64,000 nucleotides of DNA from Lycocorax pyrrhopterus obiensis (lineage: Eukaryota > Chordata > Aves > Passeriformes > Paradisaeidae), in assembly GCA_014706295.1 (NCBI GenBank), contig JACSVZ010000011.1, positions 14,995,329 through 15,059,328 of the forward strand, in the 5' to 3' direction. The notes under the pieces were generated by a model. The model saw only the letters and a program-made list of their open reading frames with translations, ran no database searches and was not told the origin of the DNA. Both the position numbers and the translations under genes were made by a program. Numbering within the stretch: the stretch's first letter is position 1; every line of letters begins with the position of its first letter. Shown here in pieces: positions 24,401-37,362 of the stretch.

Positions 24401-25704
24401 TTGTGACCTTGTACAATCTATAAGTGAGCAAAGCTGAGCCCTGGCCACTGCTGCAACGCATCAGGACTTTGAAATTTAAGTAGCTCTGAAACCCATCAAT
24501 GGGGTGAAGGGAGAATGGCCTGAGAAAGCGATGGATCATGCTTAGAGGGCTCACAGGGAAACAGGGTAAGCTGAAGGTCAATACTCAGACATGTCCTGAA
24601 GGAGCAGCTCAGACACTCATTCACATTCACATCTCAAAGCCACTGCTGCTGTAGCACTGCGAGGAGAGATCAGGAGGAGAGTAAAATAAAACAAGAATTT
24701 CGGAGCATATAATTTCTTTGCAGAGGCAAATGGCTCAAGGGTGCAGTGTTAAATAGCTGTAACCTGTAGTGGTGGTGCAGTGCCCTCACCATCCCATCCC
24801 AGCAGCAAGGAGCATAACACCGTGGAAAGGCGTCCTTGCCAGTACATTCCACTTGCTTTCAAACTTCCTCAGTCCTGCTAATTGTGAAGAGCGTTTAACA
24901 TTTTTAATATGTCATTGATGGTTTGTAACACATTATTCAGCGTGACATGAAAGTGAGCTAAACTAGAAGGGATGCAATCTGAATCCATACATGTGCAGAC
25001 GAGTAATTAAGGGTCTTTACACTTTGTGTGTCTGAGTGGATGGGAATGTGCACAAAACTTTCACAGGGGTTTATATTCTGATGGAGTTTTGTTTTGAAGA
25101 AGGTTTGGATCCAGGTACAGACTGGCCTGGCTGTAGAGAGCTTAAAAAATACGGGGAGAAAGAGGAAGGGAAAGAAAATACTAAAATAAAATTAGTATAC
25201 AAATTTGAACCCGCAGTTGCCATGCCTAAAGCAGAAATTGCCGAACAAGTCAAGAGGCTTATTAGCATTTTATGTAAATCAGTTATTACTGTTCTCCACT
25301 TCCTTAATTATCCATGTTATTTCAATACAACCCTTTCTTTGATGTCCCAATTCTATATTTAAATAGTGCAAGATTTCTATCATATCCTCCCGCTGAGGTT
25401 TGTTCCATGCAAAAAACATGCCAAGAGCAGCTATTTTAGAGACTACTGGGAAATGTTTAATTGGTTAATCCCATTTGAGTTATGAGGGAGTATTGCCATG
25501 CACAGAAAACAGAAACATGTAAAGTACTGGCTTGGAGAAGTTTACTAAAACCTGCAAGACTTCCCCTGAAATTTAGCCCTGAAGATGTTTTGTTTCCTAG
25601 GCACCCAGTGGGAAGTGACTCAAAGGAAAATCCTTCAAACTTCTTTGACATACACTAAATGATTGATTCATAGTAGAAATATTTTTGAATTACAACGCAA
25701 AGTC
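21416..25704. other. Non-coding stretch, no gene seen
   Basis: No gene can be supported. At 21859-22239 and 21878-22210 two open frames of 126 and 110 codons lie on opposite strands over the same bases, so at most one could be real, and neither looks like a known protein. A T14 run lies at 22485-22498. The parts at about 23400-23560, 24080-24360 and 24890-25020 are non-repetitive and have the mixed texture often seen in conserved non-coding DNA. Confidence 0.5.
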
Positions 25705-25724
25705 TTTTTTTTTTTTTTTTTTTT
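25705..25724 (+). repeat. T20 homopolymer
   Basis: Twenty consecutive T. On the minus strand this would be a poly-A tail, so I looked for a retrocopy to its right. No AATAAA complement lies within the next 30 bases, no duplicated flank is visible and no recognisable mRNA-derived sequence follows. I treat it as a simple repeat. Confidence 0.85.
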
Positions 25725-28700
25725 GTTCTTGCGATGTAGAAGGGGGTCTCTCTTTATATTTGACCTATCACTTTCAGTGGCAAAACCAGTGGATTTCAGC
25801 CAAAATAAAGCCCTCAAGACTTTAGCAAGTTGTTAATTGTTACCTACTATTGAAGCAAATGAGTGTTCCTCAGATACCCCTGTTGTAAAGTGATCAACAT
25901 CTTCTGTGTGAGTGTCAATTCCAGTGGAGAAATGGACATCCTGTGTCACCCCTGAGGATCAATTCTGCACAAAGGGATGCTTAGAAAATTAACATTTCTG
26001 TACAGTCTCCAATTTCCATCTTTGGACTGGAAAGACTCCAGAGCAAAGCATTGACAAATATTACTCTCCCTATTTCAGACATTTGATAGTTTTTAACCTT
26101 TTTAAAAACTTCTTTGGAAAATGTGTAAGGGCTTTAACACAAGAGATGAAGAAGAAAACGTGTACATACTTTGGCTATTAACACAAGTAGAATGCTACAG
26201 CATGGTCAGATCTAGGAGTTCTTCACAGATTTTAATGACATAAAGAAGAAAAATTGCAGATTTCTATTTCTTTATTTTATTTTAAGGGATGGCTTTAATT
26301 TCCACGTTTGCTGCAAATCTGTCAGATAGTACAGTGGCTGAGAAAAGTACAGGTGAAGTACATTAAGCTTGGTGAATAAGAGAGGAATTAATTGATTAAA
26401 AAAGAAATCAGCTGTTGTGGTGTTCTATAAATAACATGTCTCCTTTGGTACTGCTTCCCAAACCAAGGTTTGACTGGTCCAGTTGAGAGGGTTTGGTGAC
26501 AAGATTCTCTGTATTCACAATTCTTGTAAACAGAATGTCTCCCTCGTGCAGAAATAGGTTAACTTATTAAAAAATCCACACTAGAACTGTGGATTGCTGA
26601 GTTTCCATCACTGGGAAGTACATTGTTCCAACTCTGAAATTATACAGTCTAAAATCATCATCATGTATTTTCATCAGGATGAAATATCGGGAGCTCTGCT
26701 TAGTGCAAGGTTTTATTAATGATGTGCTGTCAGAAGCTGGATGCTCTGCATATTTGCATATTAAACAGCTGAGTGAAGAAACATTCCTTTTATTGCTGCA
26801 GGGAATAAATCAGTTTAAAGCAAGTTCTCATCATTTATACTCCTTTCAGCTAAGTCTTCTTTTATTGAAATAAATTGTTGAAGTGCTTTGCTCATTCTTT
26901 GAATACTGATGAAATTTACCTTGATAGGGCCTCAGGAAAAATAACATTTTCTTAAAGGTGCAGTGTTGTTCTTTAGATAAACACAGCCTAACTTTTAGAA
27001 ATTGTCTGTAAGAAAATTTGTGCATCTCCAGCCAGGCAAAATCTCCTTTTTGTTGTAGACTCTCTGTAGGCATTTCAAGATGTTTGTGTAATTTTTGTAG
27101 TACTCCCCACCCAGAAATCTAAACAGCAACTTTACAGAGCAGAGAAAACTTACGTTGTTTTTATTTTATATACATTCATTAGTTGCTGTTTAGCGAAGGG
27201 GCCTTTCTGCTGCCTCACATTGTGCATTGCAGATGAGCATCACCTTCTCCTGTCTGTGAGCTGTCTGTTGGTGGCAGCCTGAGTTTAGAAGTCGATGTCT
27301 GGAAGAACTAGAACAAAGTCAGTACCAAAGAAAAAAAGTTTGTATTTTATTTTCTGTTCTTTCATCACGCTTGAAATGAAGCGTACAAACATGTCATGAG
27401 ACCCTGGTTCTCCCAAATTTACGTAAATAAATAATTTTGAAACCGTAGTTGGTTAAAAGATGAGTTTTATAGTCTGTCATTTTTCCAGGCACGAACTAGA
27501 AGAGAGCAGTAGAAGAAAAATAATTTAAAATTATGTGAGTGTATTTCGAAGTCAGATGGAGTTTGGCCATTTTATTTAATGCTACCGTATTGCATTGGCT
27601 AGCACTGAAGTGTTGTCTGTCACAATAGACAGCAAAATGGTTACAGTATCAAAGAAAAAATATACTGTGTGTATTCTTATATTTTATTTTAAAAGGTTAC
27701 AGCAGCAAGCCATTACATGCCTTTCTTATGTCATACAAAGTATTTCAATGTATAAATCATTTGTGACAGGAGCTTCTTGTTTTTAAGTGAAAAATCTGCA
27801 TTTAATAACATGAAAATAATGTCAAAACATCCTCTCCTCGATGGTTGCCAAGTGAACTGTTGCTTTTCATTTATGTTTTATTTTTGGAGGTTGGGCTTTG
27901 CAGGAATATTTTCAGATACTTAGAAAAATAGTGATCCATTGCAGCTGTAGTTTATTTTAATTGGACAGCACTAAGTGAGCTGACTTTATGATAAACAGTG
28001 CAGCCAGCGGCTAGTGAATGCACTTCCACTTTAAAAATTATACAGAAAATAAAATCCTTCAAGCTAAAGTCATAAAGAATCAAGCTGGAATTACTTTTAG
28101 AACGTATGTCTGTGTTTGTCTTGGTGTGTTTTGTAAGGGATTCCTGATCCTAAAGGCATAATAATCTTTAGAAGTATATTTTCCTCACCAACATGCAACT
28201 ATTAAAATCTTGATATTAATGATATTTTGGTTTATTTTAATTATTTAGATTGTCATTATGAATTAATAGGTATAATATTTTATGTATAGTGTCAGAGTAT
28301 TCTCAAGTGCACTGTCTGATTCTGCAATTGGAAATCCTGATAATACTTCTTACCTCTTCCAAGATTTATCTACTAATGTTCTGAGGTGTTATCCCTGTAA
28401 AAGGCTGTCATACCTTTGATTTCTTTATTACAATTCAAAAATATAAGAGAGAGCTTTACTTAATGTAAAGAGCTTTTTTTTTTTTGAAGCTATATGTGAT
28501 TTTTTTTTCCCCCCTGTGATTGAATAGTAAATCTGACATAAATTCACTTGCTGACATTTGGATGTTTATAAGGATGATTTGGTTTAGTGGTTAGACCTAT
28601 TGTATTTCACAGGGGTGTTGTCAGGCTTAATTAATTATGCTGCAGCAATATGCAGTGCAGGTTTTTGTGCCAGCATCTCCACAGCGTTTCGCCGGGAATT

Positions 28701-31700
28701 TCTAGTGCAGGATGATCAGACCAGCTGATTTTTGCCTCTGCCTCCCTGTGTGTATCTTTAACCAGTAAATATGTGTCTGTTTGCAAGAGGAGATTTATCT
28801 TTTTTGTGGCTGAGAGGGAGGGGAACCGGACAACCACTATTGACTCAATCGCTGTAAGAAAACACGGCAAGAAAATTCCCATCCCAGTTTGCCTGCCAAC
28901 TGCTGCTCTTGCTTTTAAGGATGGTTCAGATGGAAAATACGTTGTGAATTGCTGTATTTCCTATTTTCTTCTGGTTGTCATAGCCTTCAGAGGTGGAAAT
29001 GTCATGTAGAGCATTTTGCCTAACTGCCCCTTGTGAGGTTAGGGTAACTTCTGAGAGTATATTATGTATCTTTTGTTTGTTTGTTCCTGGAGAAGTTACA
29101 AATGACTCATCTCTGGGGCATTTACTACCACCATAAGGAAACTGTCCAACACTGTAAGAGGCTTCAGTACTTGATTTTTTTTTTCCCCCAGATCTTCAGC
29201 CTGAGGCAGGATGTAAAATGTAGGAAAAGAGAGATTTGAGCTCTTTTTAGTGATGAGTCCACACCGAGATGTTTTTGTAGTATTGAAACATGAACCGTAA
29301 ATCATCTGTTTGAGGATGAGTTAAATATAGGGAAAACACTGCATCATGTATTCATAATTTCTAAAGAGTAAAGAAAGATGAAAAATAACAAGATGTAAAC
29401 TCAAAAAATGTGTTTAAATTGGCATCTTTGAAATAAATTTGTTCTTATTTTTGTAAGACAGGAAAAATACCTGGTTTTAGAAATAATTGCTACAAATATA
29501 ATTGAAAATTACTTGGGGAATGAGGTTGTTTTGTAAGGAAGGCCAGGGGCTTTGATTTCTTCTTCCAGCTACCAGGCAAGTTTCTGTAATCTTCTTTCCT
29601 TGGGGACATTTCAGGAATAGCAGGAATGTTTGGGATCAAGTATTCCAAGTAAACCATACGTCTTAAATCTTCTGGCCTTTGCTGTTTGGCCCTCTTTGTT
29701 GCTTTCTTTATGGGCTCTCAGGTTGTTTGAGGAATTTTTGTGCACTGAGGGTAGGTGGCGTCTCTGTGCCAGCCGTGCCCATTCCTGGTCGCAGTCCCAG
29801 GCGTGCAGCTTCCCTGAGAAACGTGGGGCTCAGAGGGATGATGAACCAATCTGTCCTGCTAAAAGGTTTAGTCCTCTCTCTGTGAAAATTGAGCACTGTA
29901 ATTCTTCTTTTCTGCTGTTGTTGTTTTTAACCTAGTCTGATTTACCCATCCCTCCAGATGACTTTGAGGAGAAAAAATGCTCTTAGCGTTGTAGGTTGAG
30001 TAACGAGAGTAAATTGCTTTGCTGCTGAGAACTCTACAGGGAAGGGTGTAGGAGGGGAGGAATTTTGGCTGCAAAAATATGGTATCTCTTGAGAAGCCCT
30101 GCCTATCTGAGTTGTATTTTTTAAATGGTGCATTTAGTCAGGGTTCATGCCTTAACATATTAGTTTTGGTGAGTTGTTGCTGTGTTTTTAGGGTGCACAG
30201 GGAAGGTTTGCCAAGCCTGCTGGGATGATGAAGACAACAGTTGAATTTTTTCATGTGTCTTTTCTCTGTGATAATACTTGAAAACACTTGTTGTCTTGAA
30301 AAGGTGTGGCAAGAGGATCTGAGCAGGAAAATTCTGGAATGATTCAGCCCCTAAAGGTTTCATTTGTTCTAACGAATGCGTAACGGTCTTGAACTAAAAA
30401 TAAGCAAAAAGCCACCTCTAAAGCTGCTGTTAAAACTCAATATTTGTGTTCAGCACCCAGGAAAATGCGAGGAGGGCCCTGGGTGCCTGTGCCCACACAG
30501 AGCTTGTGCTAATCTGTGCTGGCACCTGCCAGGTACCACAGTCCTGGGTGTCACACTGGGGCTGGCACTCGGAAATAGTGACCGAGAGCAGTCGGAGTCT
30601 CTGCTGGCAGGAGCTGGAGCACTGCTCTCTGCATGTGCTTTTGTTGTGCTGAACAATGAAACCTGATCATGACTGAGCTCTTGGAGTGCCTGTGCAACAG
30701 GAAACAATACTCTGCCACCACACGTAACAAACCTGAAATAATATGACAGTGATTGGCTGCAGGTTTTCAATGCAGAAGCATCAGTCTGATGCTGGTACAC
30801 AAACTAGCACTCTAGAAATCACTAGAGGCCTCTAAATCTCTATAGTACTCTTGTTAGTAGATGCCTGGGGATTTGTTGTTATTTTAAGATTTTTCTATTT
30901 CAGCACTATAAAATAGGGCACAATTTAACTGAAGGTGAAAATAACTATTATATATATTTTATTAATATCTACTTTGTTCTTCAGTTGTTTGTACTGCGTG
31001 GAAGATGATCTCTTTTCCAAAAGGATATGTTTTACTTTGTCTTCTCTTGAAGAAGCACAACCGCGTATTGATTCAATACAAGAAAAGAGAAGTTGTGACT
31101 GCCATGAGTTACTTGTAACATAAGTGTATATATCTCAATTTACCTTATGGTTCCCTGGTCGATACGTCATTTAAACTGACTGGTTTTATTTTCCTTGTTG
31201 GCCTTTGATTTCTTATTTAACTTCTTGAAGGAAGCAATTGAAATTTCCAACTGCAAAACGTGTGGACGATAAAGGAGCCCTCCATCAAAAACTACCTAAA
31301 ACTAACTAAGGTTCTTAATTTTTTGGGAAGAGCCTGAGTAGCAGAGGATGGTAGCTGAGTAAACATCAAACACTGGGACATATTGCCAATTAGCAGAGAA
31401 GGCAGTTCTCAGATGTAAAAGAGCAAAATCTGATATAATTTTAAAGTCAAGGGAGATTGCAGAGCAATTTATGATCCTCTCCTTCACTTCTGAGAAAAAT
31501 TGAGCACAGCTTTCTTTTTACTTCTTTCAGTATGGTTGGAAAGACACACATGGGGAAAGGCCAAACTACCACTAGTACTAAACTACTCTCCAAACCCAGA
31601 CCTATCTTTATCTTCCCAGTGGAAAATACAAAAATACAAGACTCCATTCCTTTTTTTTTTTCAGGTGTTGTGGAACTGGACTAATGCCATAAAGACAATT

Positions 31701-32785
31701 AGAAGGTGTTACTTGAGATGCATGTGTAGCTACCACATTTACGATATTTTAATAAAAACTGTGTTTCTGTTCAATATTATCAGTGCTTGGCCGAGGGAAT
31801 GCAAATGGTCTTTAGTCTGAACAGGTGCAATGCATGTATTTATAAAGTTTATTCAATTTTTTTAAAGAAAAAAGGGAAGGTCCTGCATTTCCTCTGGGTT
31901 TCTGTTTTGTTGCTGTACTCAAAATTTCAGAAGAGAAATAAGATTGGAAATCTGAACTACTGTAATCTTCAACTCTCTTAACATTAAAGCACTCATTCAG
32001 TTGAGGTATTATAAACAATTAACATAGCTGGAATTAAATGAACAAATATTCAGAGGTAGGCCCATTTTTATAGTTTTGGGATGCTCTAACTGTAGTTGTA
32101 TTTTTGTTTCTACATTTTATTAATAAATTTATATGACCTTTATGAGGTTGGGTGATGGGAGACAATCCAATAAATGCCTTCTGGATGGGTAGCTCTTATC
32201 TGTAGATCAGCACTTCTGGTTTATGTGGTCTTTGTGGGCGATAGGGGAAAGTGATTTAGAACTGTATGAGAGTACTATGTCTGGATTTATGATCTACCAT
32301 ACTGTATGATATGATAATTAAGGCTCTCTTCCTTGTTTTTTTATAAATATGATTCTTAAATGAGAGCAGAATTTTATTTTAAAATAGAAAGGCCTGTAAT
32401 ACAATCCCAGGTCAGCTGTGGCTCAGAGCACCGGGGTGAAGGGTAGAGGAAATATCCAACTGAACCCTTTAAAAACTGTGGTCTTAAAATACACGGGGGA
32501 TTCACATAAGTGAAATCATATGCATTACAGAAATAGGGATCTATTTGATATTGCTGTAAAACTTCTTATTGACTTCCTTCGCTTGTTCACTCTTGTCTGT
32601 GTCATACCTTGGAGAAGACTGTCCTTTTGTTCTCTATATGTGACATTAAGCATCCTGAATTTTATCAGATCTCCTCATGCCCTTCTCCAGCACACATTAC
32701 AGAGCTCTTGATGCTTGCAGATACAGTTTGCATGACATATTAACTTATTTAGGAAATACACCTTTGAAGATACTGCTCTAATAAT
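25725..32785. other. Non-coding stretch, no gene seen
   Basis: Seven kb without a recognisable gene or transposon. T-runs occur at 28474-28485, at 28500-28508 running into Cs, and at 31651-31661. The last ends in CAG like a splice acceptor and is followed by an open frame to about 31820 with no donor. A GC-richer patch lies at about 30450-30660. The segments at about 26640-26830 and 27950-28110 look like candidate conserved non-coding DNA. Confidence 0.5.
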
Positions 32786-32814
32786 AAATTAGCTGAATTT
32801 CACTCAGCTAATTT
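32786..32814. repeat. Perfect 11-bp inverted repeat (hairpin)
   Basis: AAATTAGCTGA at 32786-32796 is the exact reverse complement of TCAGCTAATTT at 32804-32814, with a 7-base loop between. The arms are too short for a microRNA precursor, and no T-run follows to suggest a terminator-like structure. It may be chance, or a symmetric binding site carrying two TAATT homeodomain-like cores. Confidence 0.75.
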
Positions 32815-33460
32815 GGGTATGGAGAAAATACGGTGAAATTAACCTAACAAAATTCCTTGCATTTGGCTTTGTAATTGAGTGTAGCTTTATTTTTGAAGCT
32901 GTGACTATCTCAGTATTAGTAAAAACATGATGTTGTGAAAATGATAAAAAGGTATCTGGAACAAAGATACGTCAAAATCCAGACAACTTCTCTCTTGGAG
33001 TTGCTCTTCTGGAACTGCTGCAAGAGCCACTGAACACTTTAAAAGTTTTTGTTTATATCTTGGGGTAATATCAAAGGTCAAGCAGCTGGAAAAAAGTGTT
33101 TAGAGCAGGCCTAGGTTAAGCACACTAAATTCCTTGGCATTACAACTTTATTTCAGTTTTAATTGAAGATGTACAAACTAGCAAACTTCCTGGCTGCAAC
33201 CCATTTACTCAGCTAGCAAGACTAAGTCTAAGCAAACATGAAACTAAACCCATAAAGGAGATTCCTTCAAGGTGTGTTTTGCCATGTGGTTGGTCAGAGT
33301 AAGAAACTCCTCTGGATGCTGAGGTGCAGTGCAGCCCCTTGGTGAGGGTCACTAAGATGATTTTATGGCTCAGTCTCAGCCCAGGGACAGTCCAGACTGA
33401 TTCCACTGAGAGAAATTCTCTCTGCCATTCCTTTATCCAGAAGCATCTGTGAGTGTACAG
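32815..33460. other. Non-coding stretch, no gene seen
   Basis: Unremarkable sequence leading into the simple-repeat block. The 128-codon minus-strand frame at 33209-33595 gets much of its length from reading through that block, and it is rejected as coding. Confidence 0.6.
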
Positions 33461-33652
33461 CCACACACACACACCCCCCCTCTGTTCTGGATATATAGAT
33501 ACATTTTTTATTTTTTTATATATGTATATATATATAAATATAAATATATATATTAATATATTTATTACTTCTGTACTTCTATGCATTATATACACATGCT
33601 TCTCTATACATACTTCTATGTTCTATGTATATACACACACATTCTATGAGTA
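33461..33652 (+). repeat. Complex simple-repeat block: CA, poly-C, TA
   Basis: A short (CA)n run (about 33462-33473) passes directly into a run of Cs, then a T-rich segment, then an extended TA/TAAA-rich alternating tract (about 33519-33570), then imperfect words such as 'cttctatg' and 'tatatacacacac' up to 33652. Alternating purine-pyrimidine DNA of this type is easily melted or Z-prone and is usually length-polymorphic. Confidence 0.9.
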
Positions 33653-36600
33653 GTGTGTTTGACAGGGCTTATCCACGTTGTGCAGGATGTGACTCCGTGT
33701 TCATTTTGTCACATTGCTCAGGCTCTGATGTTCCTGATACTCCTCAGGCCTTGGAGGGTGAGGTGTTTCCTCTTAGGAAACGCATTTGCTTTGTCTGTGG
33801 GTAACAATCCACTCCACTGCAAGTTTTTACTCCACACTCTGCTCATGTTTTTTTCTGTTGTACTGTTACATAGGCCGTGCTTGTTTGTGGGGTAATAGCT
33901 ACAGATGTTCTGTCAGGGGATTGTTCTGTAAGTACAAATAATGGAACTGGGCTTTAGGCTCTGGAGAGCTGCTCAGTAATTGTCTTGTTTCTGGTGTCAT
34001 AAGCTATACAATGTGGTACAGTGTATATTTCATTAGGCAAAATCTGATTTTCAGACCAAACCTTTGTCTAGAAGTTTAAAGTTGGTTCTTGGACTTAGCT
34101 GGCGCCAGTGCAGGATACAGATACAAAGCTGCTTTCTGATTGAGTCCCACTTCATAAAATATATTAATGTTAAAATATGTAAATGACTTAGTCTTGTTCT
34201 GGAAAGGAAGAAAGCCCCTGTCATTAATTTATTGCTCTGGAACATCCTTAAAGGGAACTCAGAGGAACAATTATTTCCTGGACCTTTTTCTAGAAAGGAA
34301 AACCTCCCTTTACCCTACTGTCCTTCAAGACCTCCCCTTCTCCTCCAAATCAGCAGTTAAACCACAAAACTGATCAATAAAACTTACTTTATTCTGCATT
34401 AGAAGGAGCCGACATTATTAACCAATTATACCTATATCAGTTTTTATAAATATGGAAATGTAGATGGTGGTACAACTACTCTTTTATGAGGCTGAATGGT
34501 ATTTAAGCAGATCATTTTCTCACTAGACTCAGCTTTCTTCAAGTATCAGTTCATTCTTTCAGACGTAAGAACTTCAAGAAACCATAAAATCTGTGTAAAT
34601 TAATAAAACTGTGAACCTGATGCAAGTATATAACGCTTCTATAAAAGTTTTATAGTAAATTGGTTAGACTGTTATTGAATCCACTCAGCACAGATGCTGA
34701 TGGAAGGCTTCCTTTGGTTGCTAATATATTTGACAATCTGTAGTGCATTTATGAGCAAAGAATGCAAACAATGTAACTCTCATGTTCTGGTTTTGGTGGC
34801 AGATATTAATTGCAGTATAGTAGTGAAAACCCAGGATTGTAGGTTTGGTGGGGGTTTTTCTTTTCTTCCATGTGCCACTAAATCATCTTTTCTAAAATGA
34901 CTTGTTCTTTGAAAGGCAAACATGGGGGTGATCTTACACCCTAATATACCCTGTGTATGTGAGATAAGTCCACATGAGGGCTCAAAAAATGTATACATTT
35001 TAACAAAAAATAAATATCTGCTTTCTAGGCCCACATCATATTTGCCATGTTAGCTTGCACTGAGAGACTACTTTAAAAATGTAGAAAACACGGGCAGTTT
35101 TTGTTGGATGTGCTTGAAGATAAATAGAGCTGTTGAAAAAGACACTTAGACATTTAAGTGCAAGAAGCCACACTTGGGCTTTTAGCATACATGTATGTCT
35201 AAACTGTGAAAATGTGAAAGCAAAGGTTATGATTCATAGGGCAATGCTTTTTTTCCATCCCAATTTTTTATTAGCATATGCAGTACAGGAGCTTACTCCA
35301 GGTATTCCCCTTGAACTTGATTTAAACCACTGGTAGCTCTCTAACACTAGGAGCTGTGGTATTTTGCCATGTATCATACCCCTCTACTTGTTATTACTAA
35401 ATTGCTTGCTTATACCTTGTGATGAGTCCTTCAGTTTCTCATAAATTAATAAGGCAGCTGTGAATATTTGCAGGCAGGTTTTAGAGCTCTGAATCTGCTC
35501 CAATACAGACGCTGTGAAAAAAAAAAAAAGAGAGAGAGCAGATAAAGCAAGATTTCTTTTCCTTACAATGTTCTTCCAGTATGAAGCAAAATATTATTAA
35601 TCTAGACTGCCTGCTACTTTCATTTACCATGTAGCTGCTCATGGGATTACAGGCACAAAGGTTTCATAAATTTCAAATGAAATATGAACATTTGTTGTCA
35701 AAATACTGTTAAGCTATAAAAGCTCTGCTAGTAGTCGTCCTGCTCTTTTATTGTAACATTTATATCCGTGGGCGTTAGTGTGTTCTTGGGTCTGAAGGGG
35801 AATTTTTTCCCCCTCTTTATTTTTTTTTTCCACATGATTTTCATCCAGGTGACAGATAACAAGGCAGGGGATTGGAAAAGACATACTTCTCGTTTTTCAG
35901 ACTATGGCAGATCCTTTCTGTAATTATGTGGCATTGCAAGGACCTTATCTAAGTAAGCATAGTGCCTTAGATGCAGTTTAGCATATAGCTGCCTGGAGAA
36001 GCAGGCAGAACCTTTTTTTTTTCCCCAAAAATGTAGCAATGTGTCTGTCCTGTCTGCTTCCTTCCTCTCTTTGTGTAGCATTCAGCCCAGTGGTGTTATT
36101 TGACATGGCACTTGTCATACAGCATGGGGGAAATAAAAGATAGAAAGATAAGAGACACGTGTATCTCTCTGCTGCTTAATGCCTGGGTGTTTAAAGTCAT
36201 AGAGCTGTGCCACTAAAGCTTTTACCTGTGTGAGCAAAACCTGTCCAACTTAATAGTCAATAGGATTCTTTATGGGAATAACACTGTGCATAGAATGTGG
36301 TGTTCAACTCTACCTGAAATTGCAGGGAGCTTGTTCAATGTATAGGTATTTACAGAAATGAATGTGTTCAGAAATCCAAATACAGAAGTCTCTTTAGATA
36401 TCCAAATTATAAATTTTTGTTCATAATGTAGCATTAAAAATAGGCTAAATAATTCAGATTATACTTTAATAACACCACTTAAAGTACTATAGTCAATACA
36501 GTTTGCTCAGAATTTCTATTAGGAGATATGTATAGGGTGCTAAAATAGTCACTCATTCTTTGTCCAAGGTATAAGGAGGGTTTCTATACTGTGAAAAACG

Positions 36601-37318
36601 ATTATGACATGTTAAAACTGTGTAATAGTAAGCAGACACTTTTCAGTGCTGATGGGTGAATTCTGGAAATGCTCTATTTATTTTCTCTCTATTGACTAGT
36701 TGCATTCAGGCAAGACTGCCAGTGCATTGACTTGGAAAACAACTGAGACTGAACAATTTCAAACCATTGACATTATACTGCTTCATTTGTGAACTGCATT
36801 GCTTCTGCATGCACCAGTTACTTTTTTATGGAGTGCTTGCATGTTTAGGAAGCTTTCAAAAAAGGAGAGATGTAAGCTAGCTTAGAAAGAAAGCTGTCCA
36901 TTTTATCAATTTTATGTTTATAAGACCACTGAATAAAACAGGCTGGCAATTTAAAAAAAATAAAGTCATGTAGCAATTCATGGATCTGCTCTGCATGCAC
37001 TTTGATGCAGAATTAAAAATAAAAAACAAACTAAGAAAAGAAAAACTTTATGGGTTTAAAATTTCTCCATAGAGAATATTTTCAGCTTTTGAAACAATAT
37101 AATTTCCAGCTGCTACCTTCAATGCAACTTTTGAAAAGTGTTTTATAGCACCGGTGTACAGAAAAGTGAATGAGAAATTAATTTGTGTCTGAGATTTGTG
37201 TCTCTGACTGTCTGTCTCCATCATGCTGATCAAGCTTCTTTGTTACCAATTCACATCACTTCTTACTAGCATCATTTCTGCTACACTAGTGTTGGCTTTG
37301 TCTGGAAAAAGACTGTTG
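33653..37318. other. Non-coding stretch with an A13/(GA)n tract
   Basis: No gene seen. A pure purine tract at 35516-35538 runs from a poly-A of 13 into GA dinucleotides. T-rich runs near 35820 and 36015 are low-complexity. No transposon was recognised. Confidence 0.6.
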
Positions 37319-37362
37319 TTGTGAGGAATGTTTTCTTGTGTTATTGTGAGGAATGTTTTCTT
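37319..37362 (+). repeat. Two-copy 19-bp repeat, period 25
   Basis: TTGTGAGGAATGTTTTCTT occurs at 37319-37337 and again, identically, at 37344-37362, separated by 6 bases. It is a short local duplication of the replication-slippage type. Confidence 0.9.

Noticed and set aside
25036..25362. 108-codon plus-strand frame
   Set aside because: Peptide is mixed in composition but matches no family I know; probably chance.
25705..25760. T20 run as the tail of a minus-strand processed pseudogene
   Set aside because: No polyadenylation signal, target-site duplication or gene-like sequence adjacent.
27487..27540. Segment between TTTTTCCAG and GTGAGT as an exon
   Set aside because: All three frames contain stops within about 46 bases; a non-coding exon cannot be excluded but has no support.
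31651..31820. T11-CAG acceptor-like site followed by an open frame
   Set aside because: No donor follows and the peptide is unremarkable.
33209..33595. 128-codon minus-strand open frame
   Set aside because: Much of it is translation of the TA-rich simple repeat, giving I/Y-rich nonsense peptide.
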